Counted from the stretch's first letter, positions 51,072 through 60,178 are shown. The stretch: DNA of 64,000 bases from Panacagrimonas sp041603235 (GCA_041603235.1 JBFIES010000002.1:186001-250000), one strand, 5' to 3'. A program made the numbers and translations. Notes: generated by a model not told the origin, from the letters alone.

Positions 51072-52025
51072 TCAGATTTTCTGAGCGTCGGGTCTTTGCA
51101 GGGCGAGGGCGACGCGGGCGGAAGCCTCGCTGGGAATCCGTTTGAGCTTTTCGATTCGCCTGAGTTCGGGGCCCAGCCCATGACCATTGGCAAGCTGAAT
51201 CGACAGGCCCGGCCGCGCGTTAAGTTCAAGCACCAAGGGGCCAAGTTCGCGGTCCAGCACGATGTCTACGCCCAGGTAGCCGAGCTTGACCAGGTCGTAG
51301 CAACGGGTGGCGAAATCCAGTAATTGGTCCCAGCCGGGAATCTGGATGCCGGCCAGGGTTTCCTGAGTATCGGGGTGCAGGTCCAGGGGCGAATTTCGCC
51401 ATACACCTCCCTTGGTGAGGCCGGTTTGCAGGTCAATGCCGACACCGACGGCCCCCTGATGCAAATTGGCTTTCCCGTCGGAGTCACGTGTGGGTAGCCG
51501 CGCCATCGCGGCGATAGGGACGCCGCGAAACACCAGGGTGCGGATATCCGGCACGCCCTGGAAGGTCACACGATCAAATACCGGATCAAACTGGACAAAG
51601 TATTCGATCATCGCCTGATCGGGGACTCCGCCCAAGCTGAACATGCCAGACAGGATGTTGGAGATGTGATGCCCGATGGCCTCGTCTTCCATCAGCGAGC
51701 CATTGGCGCGCACAAAACTTGAGCCACGACGATCCTTGATTACCACAATGCCGTCGCCGCCCGAGCCGTGTGCCGGCTTGATCACGAAGCTGCGATGTTC
51801 GCGTACGATGTCGCGGAACGATCGCGCTTCGTGCTCCGAGGAGATCACACCGTAGAGCGGTGGTACTGCGATACCGGCCTCGATGGCCAGCCGCTTGGTC
51901 TTGAGCTTGTCATCGACCAATGGATAAAGCCGCCGCGGATTGTGCGCCATGATGAAGCGCGCATTGCGCTCATTCATGCCGATGATGCCGTGCTCCCGCA
52001 GGCGACGGGGCCAGTTCCAGATCAT
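51072..52025 (-). CDS. Alpha-L-glutamate ligase-like (RimK-type ATP-grasp) protein
   Basis: A 317-aa ATP-grasp enzyme. The N-lobe is NPRRLYPLVDDKLKTKRLAIE and the ATP-binding flexible loop is FVIKPAHGSGGDGIVVI; the metal-binding C-lobe ends LGVDIVLDRELGPLVLELNARPGLSIQ. It resembles RimK-like amino-acid ligases, which add glutamate or similar to a protein or peptide carboxylate. It is last in a three-gene minus-strand operon with a 4-base overlap (TCAT) with the transglutaminase-like gene. The acceptor is unknown. Confidence 0.85.
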   Translation of the reverse strand: MIWNWPRRLREHGIIGMNERNARFIMAHNPRRLYPLVDDKLKTKRLAIEAGIAVPPLYGVISSEHEARSFRDIVREHRSFVIKPAHGSGGDGIVVIKDRRGSSFVRANGSLMEDEAIGHHISNILSGMFSLGGVPDQAMIEYFVQFDPVFDRVTFQGVPDIRTLVFRGVPIAAMARLPTRDSDGKANLHQGAVGVGIDLQTGLTKGGVWRNSPLDLHPDTQETLAGIQIPGWDQLLDFATRCYDLVKLGYLGVDIVLDRELGPLVLELNARPGLSIQLANGHGLGPELRRIEKLKRIPSEASARVALALQRPDAQKI

Positions 52026-53551
52026 TTTGCAGGCGCTCGCAGTGCAGCGCGGAATCGCCAGAATTCCGTCAGGCGATAGCCGGTGTAGCGGCCGAGCAAC
52101 AGAGTGGCAGCCAGCACCACCAGCAACAGCTCGGGGAACACGAACGCCAGATGCTCGAGGTAGCCGTTACTCATGGTCAGGAAGGCGAGCACCGCCACAC
52201 TGAGACTTCCTAGGCCACGGATAATGGCTTCGCGCCCGCCGTGTTCTTCCCAGACGATAGACATACGCTCAATAGTCATGGCCAGGATCACCATCGGGAA
52301 CAGCGCGACCGAAAGGCCGCGGCCAAGGCCGAGTCGATAACTGATGACGCTGATCGCCAACATCAGAAGAATGACGATGATCAGTACCGCCGCGAGTCGC
52401 GGTACCAACAAAAGTTTTAGATGCTCCAGGTAGAAGCGGATTGCCAGACCCAGAGCCACGACCAGTGAGAACAGGATCATGCCCCAGAGCAACTCGGTTT
52501 CCCGGAACGCCAGTGCAATCAGAACCGGCATGAAGGTGCCAAAAGTGGCGAAGCCAACGATATTGCGGAGCAACACCACCAGAAATGCGCCCAGCGGCAC
52601 GGTCAGCAAAGTGGCGTAGACGTTCTGCGTGTGAACGGGGAGTCCGAGCAGAGAGAATTCGATCACCCGTGAATCCTGCAGAGCTGCGGTTGAACGCGCC
52701 AGGTCAACCGCATCACGCAGGTCATGGCGGGCAGAGAAGCGAAGTTCAGCATTGCGCCCGCCCTCAACCTGCAGGGTGGGTTCGCTGTTGCGCTGCCAGA
52801 TCAGCATGTTGGCCGGCAGGCCAAGCGCGCCGGTTCTGGGATTGAAGACCAGCCAGCGTTCTTCGTTATGGACTTCGAGCAAGGGTTCGAGTTGCCCGCC
52901 GAGCAGGCCGTGGCTCAGTGGAATGGCATAGATGACGCGTGCCGGAATGCGGGCGCCGCTCAGGATGTAAACCAGCTGTTCGGCAAACAACGGGTCCGTG
53001 TTGGCACCTTCACGCAACACCTTTACCGAGGGGTCGTTGACGCTCACGTTCATTTGCAGAATGAGCTGTCTGGCAAACGAGGCGATATCCGCAGATTGCG
53101 AGCGCACCAGTGCCAGCAGGGTTTCTACGGCAGGTCCGATGTGTTCCGGATACTCTGGCTTGGCCGGGTACTCCGGCTTGGACTGGGCCTCTGAGGTTTC
53201 CTGTTCCAGCTTGCGCAGGGTTGCCTGGTAGTAGAGCGTCTGCGGGCCGCTGGCCCTGCGCTTGGACCAGAGCGCTTTGCGATCTTCCCCACGTTCCTCA
53301 ACTGCCAGGCCAAACTCGCGGGAGATGAACTGTTCGTCCATCAGCTCGAAGCCGACGGGATCATGCGGCAGGATCAGACTAGCCTTGACCTTACCCTTGG
53401 CTTCAAAGCTGGCGCGGGCTTCAACAATCCATACGGCGCCTTGTGAATTGGGCACCAGCGGCAGGCCCAATCCCTTGACCTTGTAGGCGCACATGCCCAG
53501 GCCGGCCAGTGCCAGCACCAGCGCCCAGATGTAGACACGGATACTCGTCAT
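52022..53551 (-). CDS. Inactive-transglutaminase/7TM membrane protein
   Basis: A 509-aa membrane protein: an N-terminal anchor (IWALVLALAGLGMCAY), a periplasmic region of about 280 residues containing the transglutaminase-like fold (LRSQ...FARQLILQM, LVYILSGARIPARVIYAIPL, EERWLVFNPRTGALG), then seven hydrophobic segments from about residue 310 to the end. The catalytic Cys expected before the helix is not seen, in line with the family name. Operon position between a periplasmic protease-like protein and a cytosolic ATP-grasp ligase suggests it links the two compartments; that is inference. Confidence 0.85.
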   Translation of the reverse strand: MTSIRVYIWALVLALAGLGMCAYKVKGLGLPLVPNSQGAVWIVEARASFEAKGKVKASLILPHDPVGFELMDEQFISREFGLAVEERGEDRKALWSKRRASGPQTLYYQATLRKLEQETSEAQSKPEYPAKPEYPEHIGPAVETLLALVRSQSADIASFARQLILQMNVSVNDPSVKVLREGANTDPLFAEQLVYILSGARIPARVIYAIPLSHGLLGGQLEPLLEVHNEERWLVFNPRTGALGLPANMLIWQRNSEPTLQVEGGRNAELRFSARHDLRDAVDLARSTAALQDSRVIEFSLLGLPVHTQNVYATLLTVPLGAFLVVLLRNIVGFATFGTFMPVLIALAFRETELLWGMILFSLVVALGLAIRFYLEHLKLLLVPRLAAVLIIVILLMLAISVISYRLGLGRGLSVALFPMVILAMTIERMSIVWEEHGGREAIIRGLGSLSVAVLAFLTMSNGYLEHLAFVFPELLLVVLAATLLLGRYTGYRLTEFWRFRAALRAPAK

Positions 53552-54102
53552 TTATCGGATTTTTCTGAGCTGCCCGAAGCATCGTCTGTGTAATCACAGC
53601 TCGGCGACGTCAGATGCACGCGCCCGGGATTGATGAGATAGCGATCTGCCAGGAAGCGGCGTCCCAGCAGAACCGGATAGATAAACTTGCTGCGATCTAC
53701 CAGCGTGAATTGTGCCCGGCGTTTTTGCTTTCCGAGGCAGAAATCAAGCTTCACCACGGGCCGGCGGTCGTTCTCGCCTTCGTGCTCCTTGATTTGCACA
53801 TTGCGGAACAAGGGGCGCTCCATTGGAATTCTTTCCCAATTGCCGTCAACAGTCTTGAGATTGAGTTCGAATCTGACCCAGTCCTCATCGCCCTTCTTGA
53901 ATCGCTCGATCTTCTCTGCGTTGATGGAGGAGGTCTTGGCACCGGAATCGAGCTTGGCCTTGAGCAACACCTTGCCGTCATCAAAGGTGAGCTTTTCGAC
54001 CCAGCCGACCTGATTCGGGCGCTTGTCTCCAGCCGACAGGGACCATGGCAACAGCATTAATCCCAGCACGAGCGGGATGAGAGTTTTGTTGGGGAAATTC
54101 AT
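53548..54102 (-). CDS. RimB-like (retropepsin-fold) protease, exported
   Basis: A 184-aa protein of the family annotated ATP-dependent zinc protease, related to RimB. A signal peptide (LIPLVLGLMLLPWSLSAG) precedes the core VGWVEKLTF, and the active-site-like motif is AKLDSGAKTSSI with D52-S-G-A, a retropepsin D-(S/T)-G-A; the FIYPVLLGRRFLADRYLINP block follows. The signal places it in the periplasm, unlike cytosolic RimB. It overlaps the downstream 7TM gene by 4 bases. Only 27 bases separate its ATG from the divergent aspartoacylase-like gene. Confidence 0.85.
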   Translation of the reverse strand: MNFPNKTLIPLVLGLMLLPWSLSAGDKRPNQVGWVEKLTFDDGKVLLKAKLDSGAKTSSINAEKIERFKKGDEDWVRFELNLKTVDGNWERIPMERPLFRNVQIKEHEGENDRRPVVKLDFCLGKQKRRAQFTLVDRSKFIYPVLLGRRFLADRYLINPGRVHLTSPSCDYTDDASGSSEKSDK

Positions 54103-54129
54103 GTCGCTTTGTTGTAGCCTGCGCGGGCC

Positions 54130-55611
54130 ATGTTATTGAACCGCATATCGTTGTTGGGAATCACTACGTTCGCAAGCCTATCATGGGCTTCGCTGATATT
54201 TGCCAGTGAAACAGCGATCACTGCCGGCGAGGAATTGGACGCCGAACAGCCCGTTCTGCTGGAGATTCCGGAAGAGCCGGTAATTCCCGATACGCAGGGC
54301 AAATCAGAGGCGGAAACGGTAGCCGAGCCGTCTGCCGCGGCGCCTGAACCGGAACCAGACAAAGCAGCGCCCGAAGCTGAACCCGCGCCGGATGAAATCA
54401 AGGCGGACCCGGTTACCGAGAAAAAGAAGAAGCAGAAGAAGGCACAGGCCAAACGCGAAAAGGCTGCTGGCGCTATCGACTCGGCAAGAAGTGGAAAGGA
54501 CAAGAACGAGGCGCCTGAGGAAATTGCGATTGCCTCAGAACCAGCGCACAAGCGGGCCCCCTTTGAGTTGTTGGGCGAATCGGTGGCGCCGGCCTCGATC
54601 CGCCATCTGGGATGGCAGGCTGGGGCGGGTTTCGGGATTCTTGACGAGCCGACCCCGGTGCTGGTGGTTCACGGCAAGGATGAGGGGCCTGTCCTGTGTC
54701 TGACCGGGGCGGTGCATGGCGACGAGATCAATGGCATCGACGTGGTCCGTCGTGTCATTCACGGCCTCAAGCCGGAGGAGCTGCAGGGCACTGTCGTCGG
54801 CGTGCCTATCGTCAATCTTCCCGGGTTTCGGCGAAGCTCCAGGTACCTTCCGGATCGGCGTGATCTGAACCGCTATTTCCCGGGTGATGCCAAGGGCAGC
54901 CTGGCATCAAGAATTGCGCATTCGTTCTTCAACAAGGTGATTCTGAGCGGCTGCCATTTGCTGGTGGATGTTCACACCGGCTCGTTTCATCGCAGCAACC
55001 TGCCGCAGCTCCGGGCAGATTTGCGGGACAGCACCATCGCAGACATGGTTCATGGGTTCGGGGACATTTCCGTACTGCAATCCATTGGCGCGCGCGGCAC
55101 CTTGCGGCGTGCTGCCGCGGAGGCGGGCGTGCCGTCGGTCACTATCGAAACTGGCGAGCCACTGAGACTTCAGCCGAGCGAGGTCGCACGTGGCGTCAAG
55201 GGCATCGAAGCCTTGATGAGTCATCTCGGCATGACCCGGGAACGTCGTCTATGGCGCATTCCACAACCCATCTATTACGAGTCCCGGTGGCAGAGGGTTC
55301 AGCGTGGCGGAATTTTGTTCTCGAAGGTCAAACTCGGCGACCGCGTCAGCATTGGGGATGTCTTGGGAACCGTCACGGACCCGATCACCAATAAGGGCGT
55401 CAATATTGTGGCGTCCTATAATGGTCGAGTCCTGGGTCGAGCGCTCAATCAATTCGTGATGCCGGGGTTTGCTGCATTTCATATTGGTATCGAATCGAGC
55501 CAGGAAGAATTGATCAACGAGATCGAACCCGAAGAAGAGGCCAGCACCCCTGCGGGTGACGTAACGCCCGAGACCGTAGATAACGACCGCCCCGAACGCC
55601 TCCCCGAATAA
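54130..55611 (+). CDS. Succinylglutamate desuccinylase/aspartoacylase-family protein, exported
   Basis: A 493-aa protein: signal peptide (LLGITTFASLSWASLIFA), then an acidic Glu/Pro/Ala low-complexity stretch to about 95, a Lys-rich patch (EKKKKQKKAQAK), and the M14-like zinc domain from about 140. The zinc ligands are H196 and E199 in AVHGDEINGID and H282 in VDVHTGSFHR; VTIETGEP holds the likely catalytic Glu. A C-terminal beta domain (GDRVSIGDVLGTVTDP) follows. It is a periplasmic amidase/deacylase candidate. Divergent from, and functionally grouped with, the protease/7TM/ATP-grasp operon. Confidence 0.85.
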   Translation: MLLNRISLLGITTFASLSWASLIFASETAITAGEELDAEQPVLLEIPEEPVIPDTQGKSEAETVAEPSAAAPEPEPDKAAPEAEPAPDEIKADPVTEKKKKQKKAQAKREKAAGAIDSARSGKDKNEAPEEIAIASEPAHKRAPFELLGESVAPASIRHLGWQAGAGFGILDEPTPVLVVHGKDEGPVLCLTGAVHGDEINGIDVVRRVIHGLKPEELQGTVVGVPIVNLPGFRRSSRYLPDRRDLNRYFPGDAKGSLASRIAHSFFNKVILSGCHLLVDVHTGSFHRSNLPQLRADLRDSTIADMVHGFGDISVLQSIGARGTLRRAAAEAGVPSVTIETGEPLRLQPSEVARGVKGIEALMSHLGMTRERRLWRIPQPIYYESRWQRVQRGGILFSKVKLGDRVSIGDVLGTVTDPITNKGVNIVASYNGRVLGRALNQFVMPGFAAFHIGIESSQEELINEIEPEEEASTPAGDVTPETVDNDRPERLPE

Positions 55612-55652
55612 TTACGAGCACGCGATTTTTCGCGCGCAATGACGATAATTTC

Positions 55653-57437
55653 ATGATTCATAGTCTTGTCCCGGACGCGTTCGGGCCTTATATCGCGGTC
55701 CTGGTGCTGGTCCTTTGTTTTGCCGGCCTGGCCAAGAAATCCAACGCCGCCGATGCGGTGGTCATGGGCTGTTTGGGCATCCTGATCGTGAGCGGGTCGG
55801 TGAGCCTGGAAGGCGGGCTCGCTGGCTTCTCCAATCCCGGTGTGATCGCCATTGGCACCTTGTTCGTGGTGGCTGCTGGCCTGCGCGACAGCGGCGCGAT
55901 GCATCTTCTGGGCACGCGCCTTCTCAGTACGCCCAAGAACGAGCGCAATGCCCAGTGGCTGGTGACAGGTCCAGTGGGGCTGATGAGTTCCTTTGTAAAC
56001 AATACCCCGCTGGTGGCGCTGTACTTGCCAATGGTCAAGGACTGGGCCAGCCGTCATGGTATTTCGCCGTCACGCTTGCTGATTCCAATGAGCTACGCCG
56101 CGATCGCGGGTGGAACCGTGACCATGCTCGGCAGCTCGACCAATCTTGTCGCCAACAGCGCGCTGCGAGCCCATGTGGAAAATGACCCGGGCTTGGGTTT
56201 TCTGGAGCAGGCCTGGATAGGCGTGCCGCTGCTTATTTCTGTTCTCTTGTATGTTCAGTTCGCAGGCAGGCGCCTGGCCATTCGCAAGGCACCGACTGAG
56301 CGTCTTTCCGATGCACGTCGATACTCGCTGGAAATGATGATTGATGTCGGTGGTGCACTTGAAGGGCGGAGCGTGGCGCAGGCAGGGCTGCGGCAGCTTG
56401 CAGGCCTGTACCTGTCGGAAGTGATCCGCGAGGAAGAAATCATTGCGCCGGTCGAGCCCACGACGGTTTTGTACGGCGGTGATCGTCTGGTGTTTTTCGG
56501 TGATCCCGGTAACGTTTCAGATCTGCTGCGCATAGCCGGCATTTCGCCGCCGTCCGACAAATTGTTTTCTTTGAGCGCTCAGTCGCGCAGCCGCCATCTC
56601 ACCGAAGCGGTCATCTCCACTCGTTCCCCGCTGGTCGGAAACACCGTGCGTGACAGTGCTTTTCGGGAGTCCTACGATGCAGCCATCATCGCCGTATCGC
56701 GCGACGGCAGCGAGCTTGAGGGCCGCATTGGAGACATCGTGTTCGAGCCTGGCGACACGCTAATTCTGGATGGAACCCCAGGCTTCGCCACCCGCTGGAC
56801 CAATTCGCGAGACTTCCTGCTCGTGCGCTCGCTTGATGGCGACCAGGTTCCGGTGCGTCGTCGCCCGTGGCTGGCGCTGGGCGCCGTCGCTGCAATGGTG
56901 CTGGGCAACGCTTTCGGATTGTGGACTGTTTTGCAAGGTGCCTTGCTGGCTGCGGCAACGATGGTTCTGGCCCGATGCACGACGCTGAACAAGGCTCGTC
57001 AGTCGGTCGATTGGTCCATGCTGATTGTCATTGCTGGCGCCATCGGCATTGGCAATTCTCTTGCCGAGAATGGCCTGCTGCAGCCTATTGCAGATGCGGC
57101 GATCGTGGCGGCAGGCGACAAGCCGCGACTTCTGGTTCTGGCCATCTTTGCAGTGGCAGCGCTGGTGACTACGCTGGTTTCCAATGCGGCTGCCGTTGCA
57201 CTGACGATGCCCCTGGCCCTGGCGGCCGGCAGCGGGGCAGGGCTGTCAGCGCATGCCATCACCATTACGGTCATCGTGGGTTGTTCTGCCTCTTTCGCCA
57301 CGCCGATGGCGTATCAGACCAATCTGATGGTGATGGGGCCAGGCGGCTATACGCTTGGCGACTTCATGCGATTTGGTACGCCTCTGGTCCTGATCTTCGG
57401 ATTTCTCGCGGTGCTGCTGATCCCCATCATTTACTAG
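55653..57437 (+). CDS. SLC13-family permease with TrkA-C domains
   Basis: A 594-aa secondary transporter. The N-terminal membrane half carries the SLC13/DASS hairpin SSFVNNTPLVALYLPMV and LGSSTNLVANSAL; two cytoplasmic TrkA-C (RCK-C) domains lie at about 225-300 and 310-385; the second membrane half has SMLIVIAGAIGIGNSLAENG and VTTLVSNAAAVALTMP with ATPMAYQTNLMV. This layout is common for bacterial transporters of sulfate, dicarboxylates or unknown anions. Sulfate would fit the cys genes in this window, but they are 14 kb away. It starts 41 bases after the aspartoacylase-like gene and may share its transcript. Confidence 0.9.
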   Translation: MIHSLVPDAFGPYIAVLVLVLCFAGLAKKSNAADAVVMGCLGILIVSGSVSLEGGLAGFSNPGVIAIGTLFVVAAGLRDSGAMHLLGTRLLSTPKNERNAQWLVTGPVGLMSSFVNNTPLVALYLPMVKDWASRHGISPSRLLIPMSYAAIAGGTVTMLGSSTNLVANSALRAHVENDPGLGFLEQAWIGVPLLISVLLYVQFAGRRLAIRKAPTERLSDARRYSLEMMIDVGGALEGRSVAQAGLRQLAGLYLSEVIREEEIIAPVEPTTVLYGGDRLVFFGDPGNVSDLLRIAGISPPSDKLFSLSAQSRSRHLTEAVISTRSPLVGNTVRDSAFRESYDAAIIAVSRDGSELEGRIGDIVFEPGDTLILDGTPGFATRWTNSRDFLLVRSLDGDQVPVRRRPWLALGAVAAMVLGNAFGLWTVLQGALLAAATMVLARCTTLNKARQSVDWSMLIVIAGAIGIGNSLAENGLLQPIADAAIVAAGDKPRLLVLAIFAVAALVTTLVSNAAAVALTMPLALAAGSGAGLSAHAITITVIVGCSASFATPMAYQTNLMVMGPGGYTLGDFMRFGTPLVLIFGFLAVLLIPIIY

Positions 57438-57516
57438 GGGTGAGACCGGCCGGACCTTGGTGACCTGCCGGCGGTGCGGTATCCAATAAGGGGTGGTCAG
57501 CGAATGGCTGCGAGAT

Positions 57517-58353
57517 TCAATCCCGGCGCAGCGCCTCACCGTGTTCCTTGAGCCATTCCACCAATTCCGAGCGTCGGCTGATCTGCAGCTTGTCGTAAAC
57601 CTTGTAGAGGTGCGTCGAAGCGGTTGAGGGCGCCATGCCCAGTTCGCGGGCAACTTCCTTGAAGGTCATGCCCGAGGCAATTTGACGGGCCACTTCAAGT
57701 TCTTTGGGTGACAGGTCCGGCAATCGGCGGTCGGGTCTTGCACGCAGGTGAATCTGGGTGCTGTCCGGGTCGACGTAGAAGAACAGCCCTTTCCAGGTGA
57801 TGCCACGACGCAAAGCGGTAGCTGAAACATCAATGGGCATCGGCATGATCTGACCGTTCCAATCCGGTTGCACGCTATGCATCAGTTGCTCGAAGCGGGT
57901 ATCGGCGCGCAGCACATAGCCCTCGCTGTCCACAAATGCATTGCCAAGGCCATCACCGTCACTCCGGGCATCGGCGATGCGGGTGCGGAACTCGTCGTGC
58001 AGCTCAATGGCAAGGCGCAAGGTGGCTGCGGTCGCCTCCAGCATCGCAATGATGTCGCCTGAATGGGGCCCGGTGCGAAACATGACGATACGTTCACGTC
58101 GCCCTTGGTCGTCGAAGTTGCTGACGTGCTCCGTAGTCTGGCTTGCCTCAGCATCGGAATGCGCCGCCTGCCAGCAGAAAATTCTGTGCCACTCATCCTG
58201 CGCCGCAGCGACTTCCCAGTGCACTGCCACAAGGCCGGTCTCGCGCGCAAAAACCCTTGAAACCTCGCTGAAAACGTCAATGTCGCGACCGTCGGCAAGG
58301 CAGGTCAGTGCTTCGCGCTGTCGCTCAAAAATCACACGCAATTCATCTTGCAC
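57517..58353 (-). CDS. LuxR-family transcriptional regulator
   Basis: A 278-aa regulator with GTG start. The C-terminal LuxR helix-turn-helix spans about 213-272: LSPKELEVARQIASGMTFKE, VARELGMAPSTASTHLYKVYDKL, ISRRSELVEWL. The N-terminal 200 residues look like a PAS/GAF-type sensor (ETGLVAVHWEVAAAQDEW, FVDSEGYVLRADTRFEQLM) but no family is certain; it lacks the acyl-homoserine-lactone pocket pattern. It is divergent from the repeat exoprotein gene, with a cluster of palindromic half-sites in between. Confidence 0.88.
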   Translation of the reverse strand: MQDELRVIFERQREALTCLADGRDIDVFSEVSRVFARETGLVAVHWEVAAAQDEWHRIFCWQAAHSDAEASQTTEHVSNFDDQGRRERIVMFRTGPHSGDIIAMLEATAATLRLAIELHDEFRTRIADARSDGDGLGNAFVDSEGYVLRADTRFEQLMHSVQPDWNGQIMPMPIDVSATALRRGITWKGLFFYVDPDSTQIHLRARPDRRLPDLSPKELEVARQIASGMTFKEVARELGMAPSTASTHLYKVYDKLQISRRSELVEWLKEHGEALRRD

Positions 58354-58414
58354 GCTTCTGATGTCCCTTCGTGATTGCCATTGCTGTCTTCAACGTAACC
58401 ATAAATCAAAAGGT

Positions 58415-58448
58415 TCGTAAATTTTACGACCGTAAATACCACGATCGT
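58415..58448. promoter_or_regulatory. Overlapping TCGTAAA palindromes, candidate LuxR-type operator
   Basis: TCGTAAA-T-TTTACGA is a perfect palindrome at 58415-58429, and TTTACG-AC-CGTAAA overlaps it at 58423-58436; ACGATCGT (58441-58448) follows, in CGATCGTATTT. It lies 62 bases from the LuxR start and about 75 from the exoprotein start, in the divergent 170-base region. Confidence 0.6.
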
Positions 58449-58524
58449 ATTTGATGCGATTAGCAGGCGCCGTGTCACGTGATGAGATGCACCCATCATT
58501 TTCAGCGACCAAAGAGAGATCAAC

Positions 58525-60159
58525 ATGCGCGCACCCATTCTTGCTTCCTTCGCCCTCATGGCCTGTGCCACCGCGGCAAACGCCAACCCCGTCAGCAACC
58601 TGCTGAGCGTACTCAGCGGCGGCGACAGTTCCTTGCTTCCTTCCCAGGAAGCTGCGGCCGGCGCCACCGGGCTGCTCGGCCCTACGCTTTCGTCGCTCCA
58701 GCTTGGCAACAATCTGCTGGGTAACGGGCTGGCCGGTCTGGGTGGAAACTCTCTTGGCAATGTTGGCGGTTTGCCCGGTCTCGGCGCTGGCGGTATCGCC
58801 GGACTGTTGGACCTGACTGTTTTCCAGACCGGCGCGGACGGATCGGGTTATCCGGTCCTGCTGACACTGGGAAATGCAATTCTTGATCAACCGCTGGCCG
58901 ATGCGCTGGTTTCTCAGCTTTTCGGTACCAGCGCAAATCAGCAGCCTCTGGACATTGCGATCCTCGGTGGTAACGGTGTTGGCAATGCCAATCCGGGTGG
59001 CCTGCTCGGCTCCGCGGTACTTTCGGGCTCCAATGTCGCAAACGGCGGCCTGCTGGGTATCGGCGTTCTCAATGACAACAACACGGGTGTCGGCGAACTC
59101 CTGGGTGTTGCTCTGCTCAGCGGCGATGCAGCTGGCCACGGCGGTCCCCTGGGTGTCGGCATCCTCAATGGTGACGGTTCCGGTGTAGGCGATGACCTGG
59201 CAGTGGGCGTGCTTTCTGGCACGGGTTCTGGTCAGTCTGCCAACGGCCTGGGAATTGGCCTGCTCAACACCGGCGACACCATCCACATCATGTCCGGCGG
59301 CGAAGTGGTTTTCAGCTTGGATAGCGCTGGTTCACAGCTGGCCGGTGTTCTGCCGATCGGCGAAGTGGTTGACGGCGTGTGGATTGGTGGAACACAGGAT
59401 GCGGTCACCAGTGCCAATGATCTGATCAACTTGGGCGTGCTTGCTGGCGACAACGCTGGTTCAGGCGGCTTGGTCGGCGTCGCCATCCTGTCTGGTGATA
59501 ACGCTGCGCAGGGTGAACTGGCTGGTGTTGGCGTCCTGAATGGCAACAACACTGCGCAGGGCGGTCTGCTCGGCCTTGGCGTTCTGTCTGGCAACGGCAC
59601 GGGTACCGGCGACATTGGCGCAGCCGTGCTGAGCGGCAATAACAGCGGCAACGGCTTGCTGGCGGGTCTCGGCGTGCTCAATGGCGACAACACCGGAAAC
59701 GGCGGCGCTCTGGGTGCGGCAGTCCTGAGTGGCGACAACGTCGGCAGCGGCGGCACCCTGGGTGCAGCAGTACTTAGCGGCGACAACGCCGGCGTGAGCA
59801 ACACGATTGGTGCAGGCGTCCTCAACGGCGACAACAGCGGAAACGGTGGTGTTGCTGGTGCGGGTGTTCTCAACGGCGACAACTCTGGCAATGGCGGCGA
59901 AGTCGGCGCAGGGATCCTGAGCGGCGACAACAGCGGAAATGGTGGCTCACTCCCGGTTGGTGTCCTGAACGGCGGTGACTCCGGTTCTGGCAACGGCGGC
60001 CCGATCGGCGGTGGAAGCAACCCTGGCCTGGCCGATGCTGGCGATGACAGCAACTCCCAGCGCAGCAAGTCCGGTCTCCTGTGCGCCTACTCAGAAGATC
60101 AGAAAGCCCCGGCAGCTACCGAGGCCCTGTGCAACGACATGATCGAAGCACGTATCTGA
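58525..60159 (+). CDS. Secreted Gly/Asn-rich 16-residue-repeat protein
   Basis: A 544-aa exported protein with signal peptide (APILASFALMACATAANA, probable cut before NPV; a lipobox reading at LMAC is less likely). After a Leu/Gly-rich head come repeats of about 16 residues with consensus xxVL-(S/N)-GDN-(S/T/A)-GNGGxxG: five to six copies at residues 163-250, a non-repeat insert at about 250-302, then twelve copies at 303-493. The last 35 residues carry two Cys (LLCAY, ALCND) that could form a closing disulfide. The period and buried V-L positions suggest a beta-solenoid fibre or adhesin. The repeats recall mycobacterial PPE-MPTR and ice-binding proteins by composition only. No TPS secretion domain was recognised. 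First gene of a three-gene unit. Confidence 0.8.
   Translation: MRAPILASFALMACATAANANPVSNLLSVLSGGDSSLLPSQEAAAGATGLLGPTLSSLQLGNNLLGNGLAGLGGNSLGNVGGLPGLGAGGIAGLLDLTVFQTGADGSGYPVLLTLGNAILDQPLADALVSQLFGTSANQQPLDIAILGGNGVGNANPGGLLGSAVLSGSNVANGGLLGIGVLNDNNTGVGELLGVALLSGDAAGHGGPLGVGILNGDGSGVGDDLAVGVLSGTGSGQSANGLGIGLLNTGDTIHIMSGGEVVFSLDSAGSQLAGVLPIGEVVDGVWIGGTQDAVTSANDLINLGVLAGDNAGSGGLVGVAILSGDNAAQGELAGVGVLNGNNTAQGGLLGLGVLSGNGTGTGDIGAAVLSGNNSGNGLLAGLGVLNGDNTGNGGALGAAVLSGDNVGSGGTLGAAVLSGDNAGVSNTIGAGVLNGDNSGNGGVAGAGVLNGDNSGNGGEVGAGILSGDNSGNGGSLPVGVLNGGDSGSGNGGPIGGGSNPGLADAGDDSNSQRSKSGLLCAYSEDQKAPAATEALCNDMIEARI
59011..60003 (+). repeat. 48-base coding repeats of the exoprotein
   Basis: In-frame tandem units of about 48 bases, each built around GGCGACAACA-GCGG-AACGG-type runs (GDNSGNGG). 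Units at 59431-60003 are near-continuous, with a single 45-base unit; units at 59011-59270 are more diverged. The best-conserved adjacent copies (59815-59960) differ at few positions, so recombination between them could change repeat number. Confidence 0.8.
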
Positions 60160-60178
60160 ACAGGAGAGGACATAGGTC

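Noticed and set aside
59232..60068. A Pro/Leu/Ser-rich frame antisense to the exoprotein repeats
   Set aside because: It mirrors the 48-base repeats on the coding strand; the repeat structure alone keeps it open.
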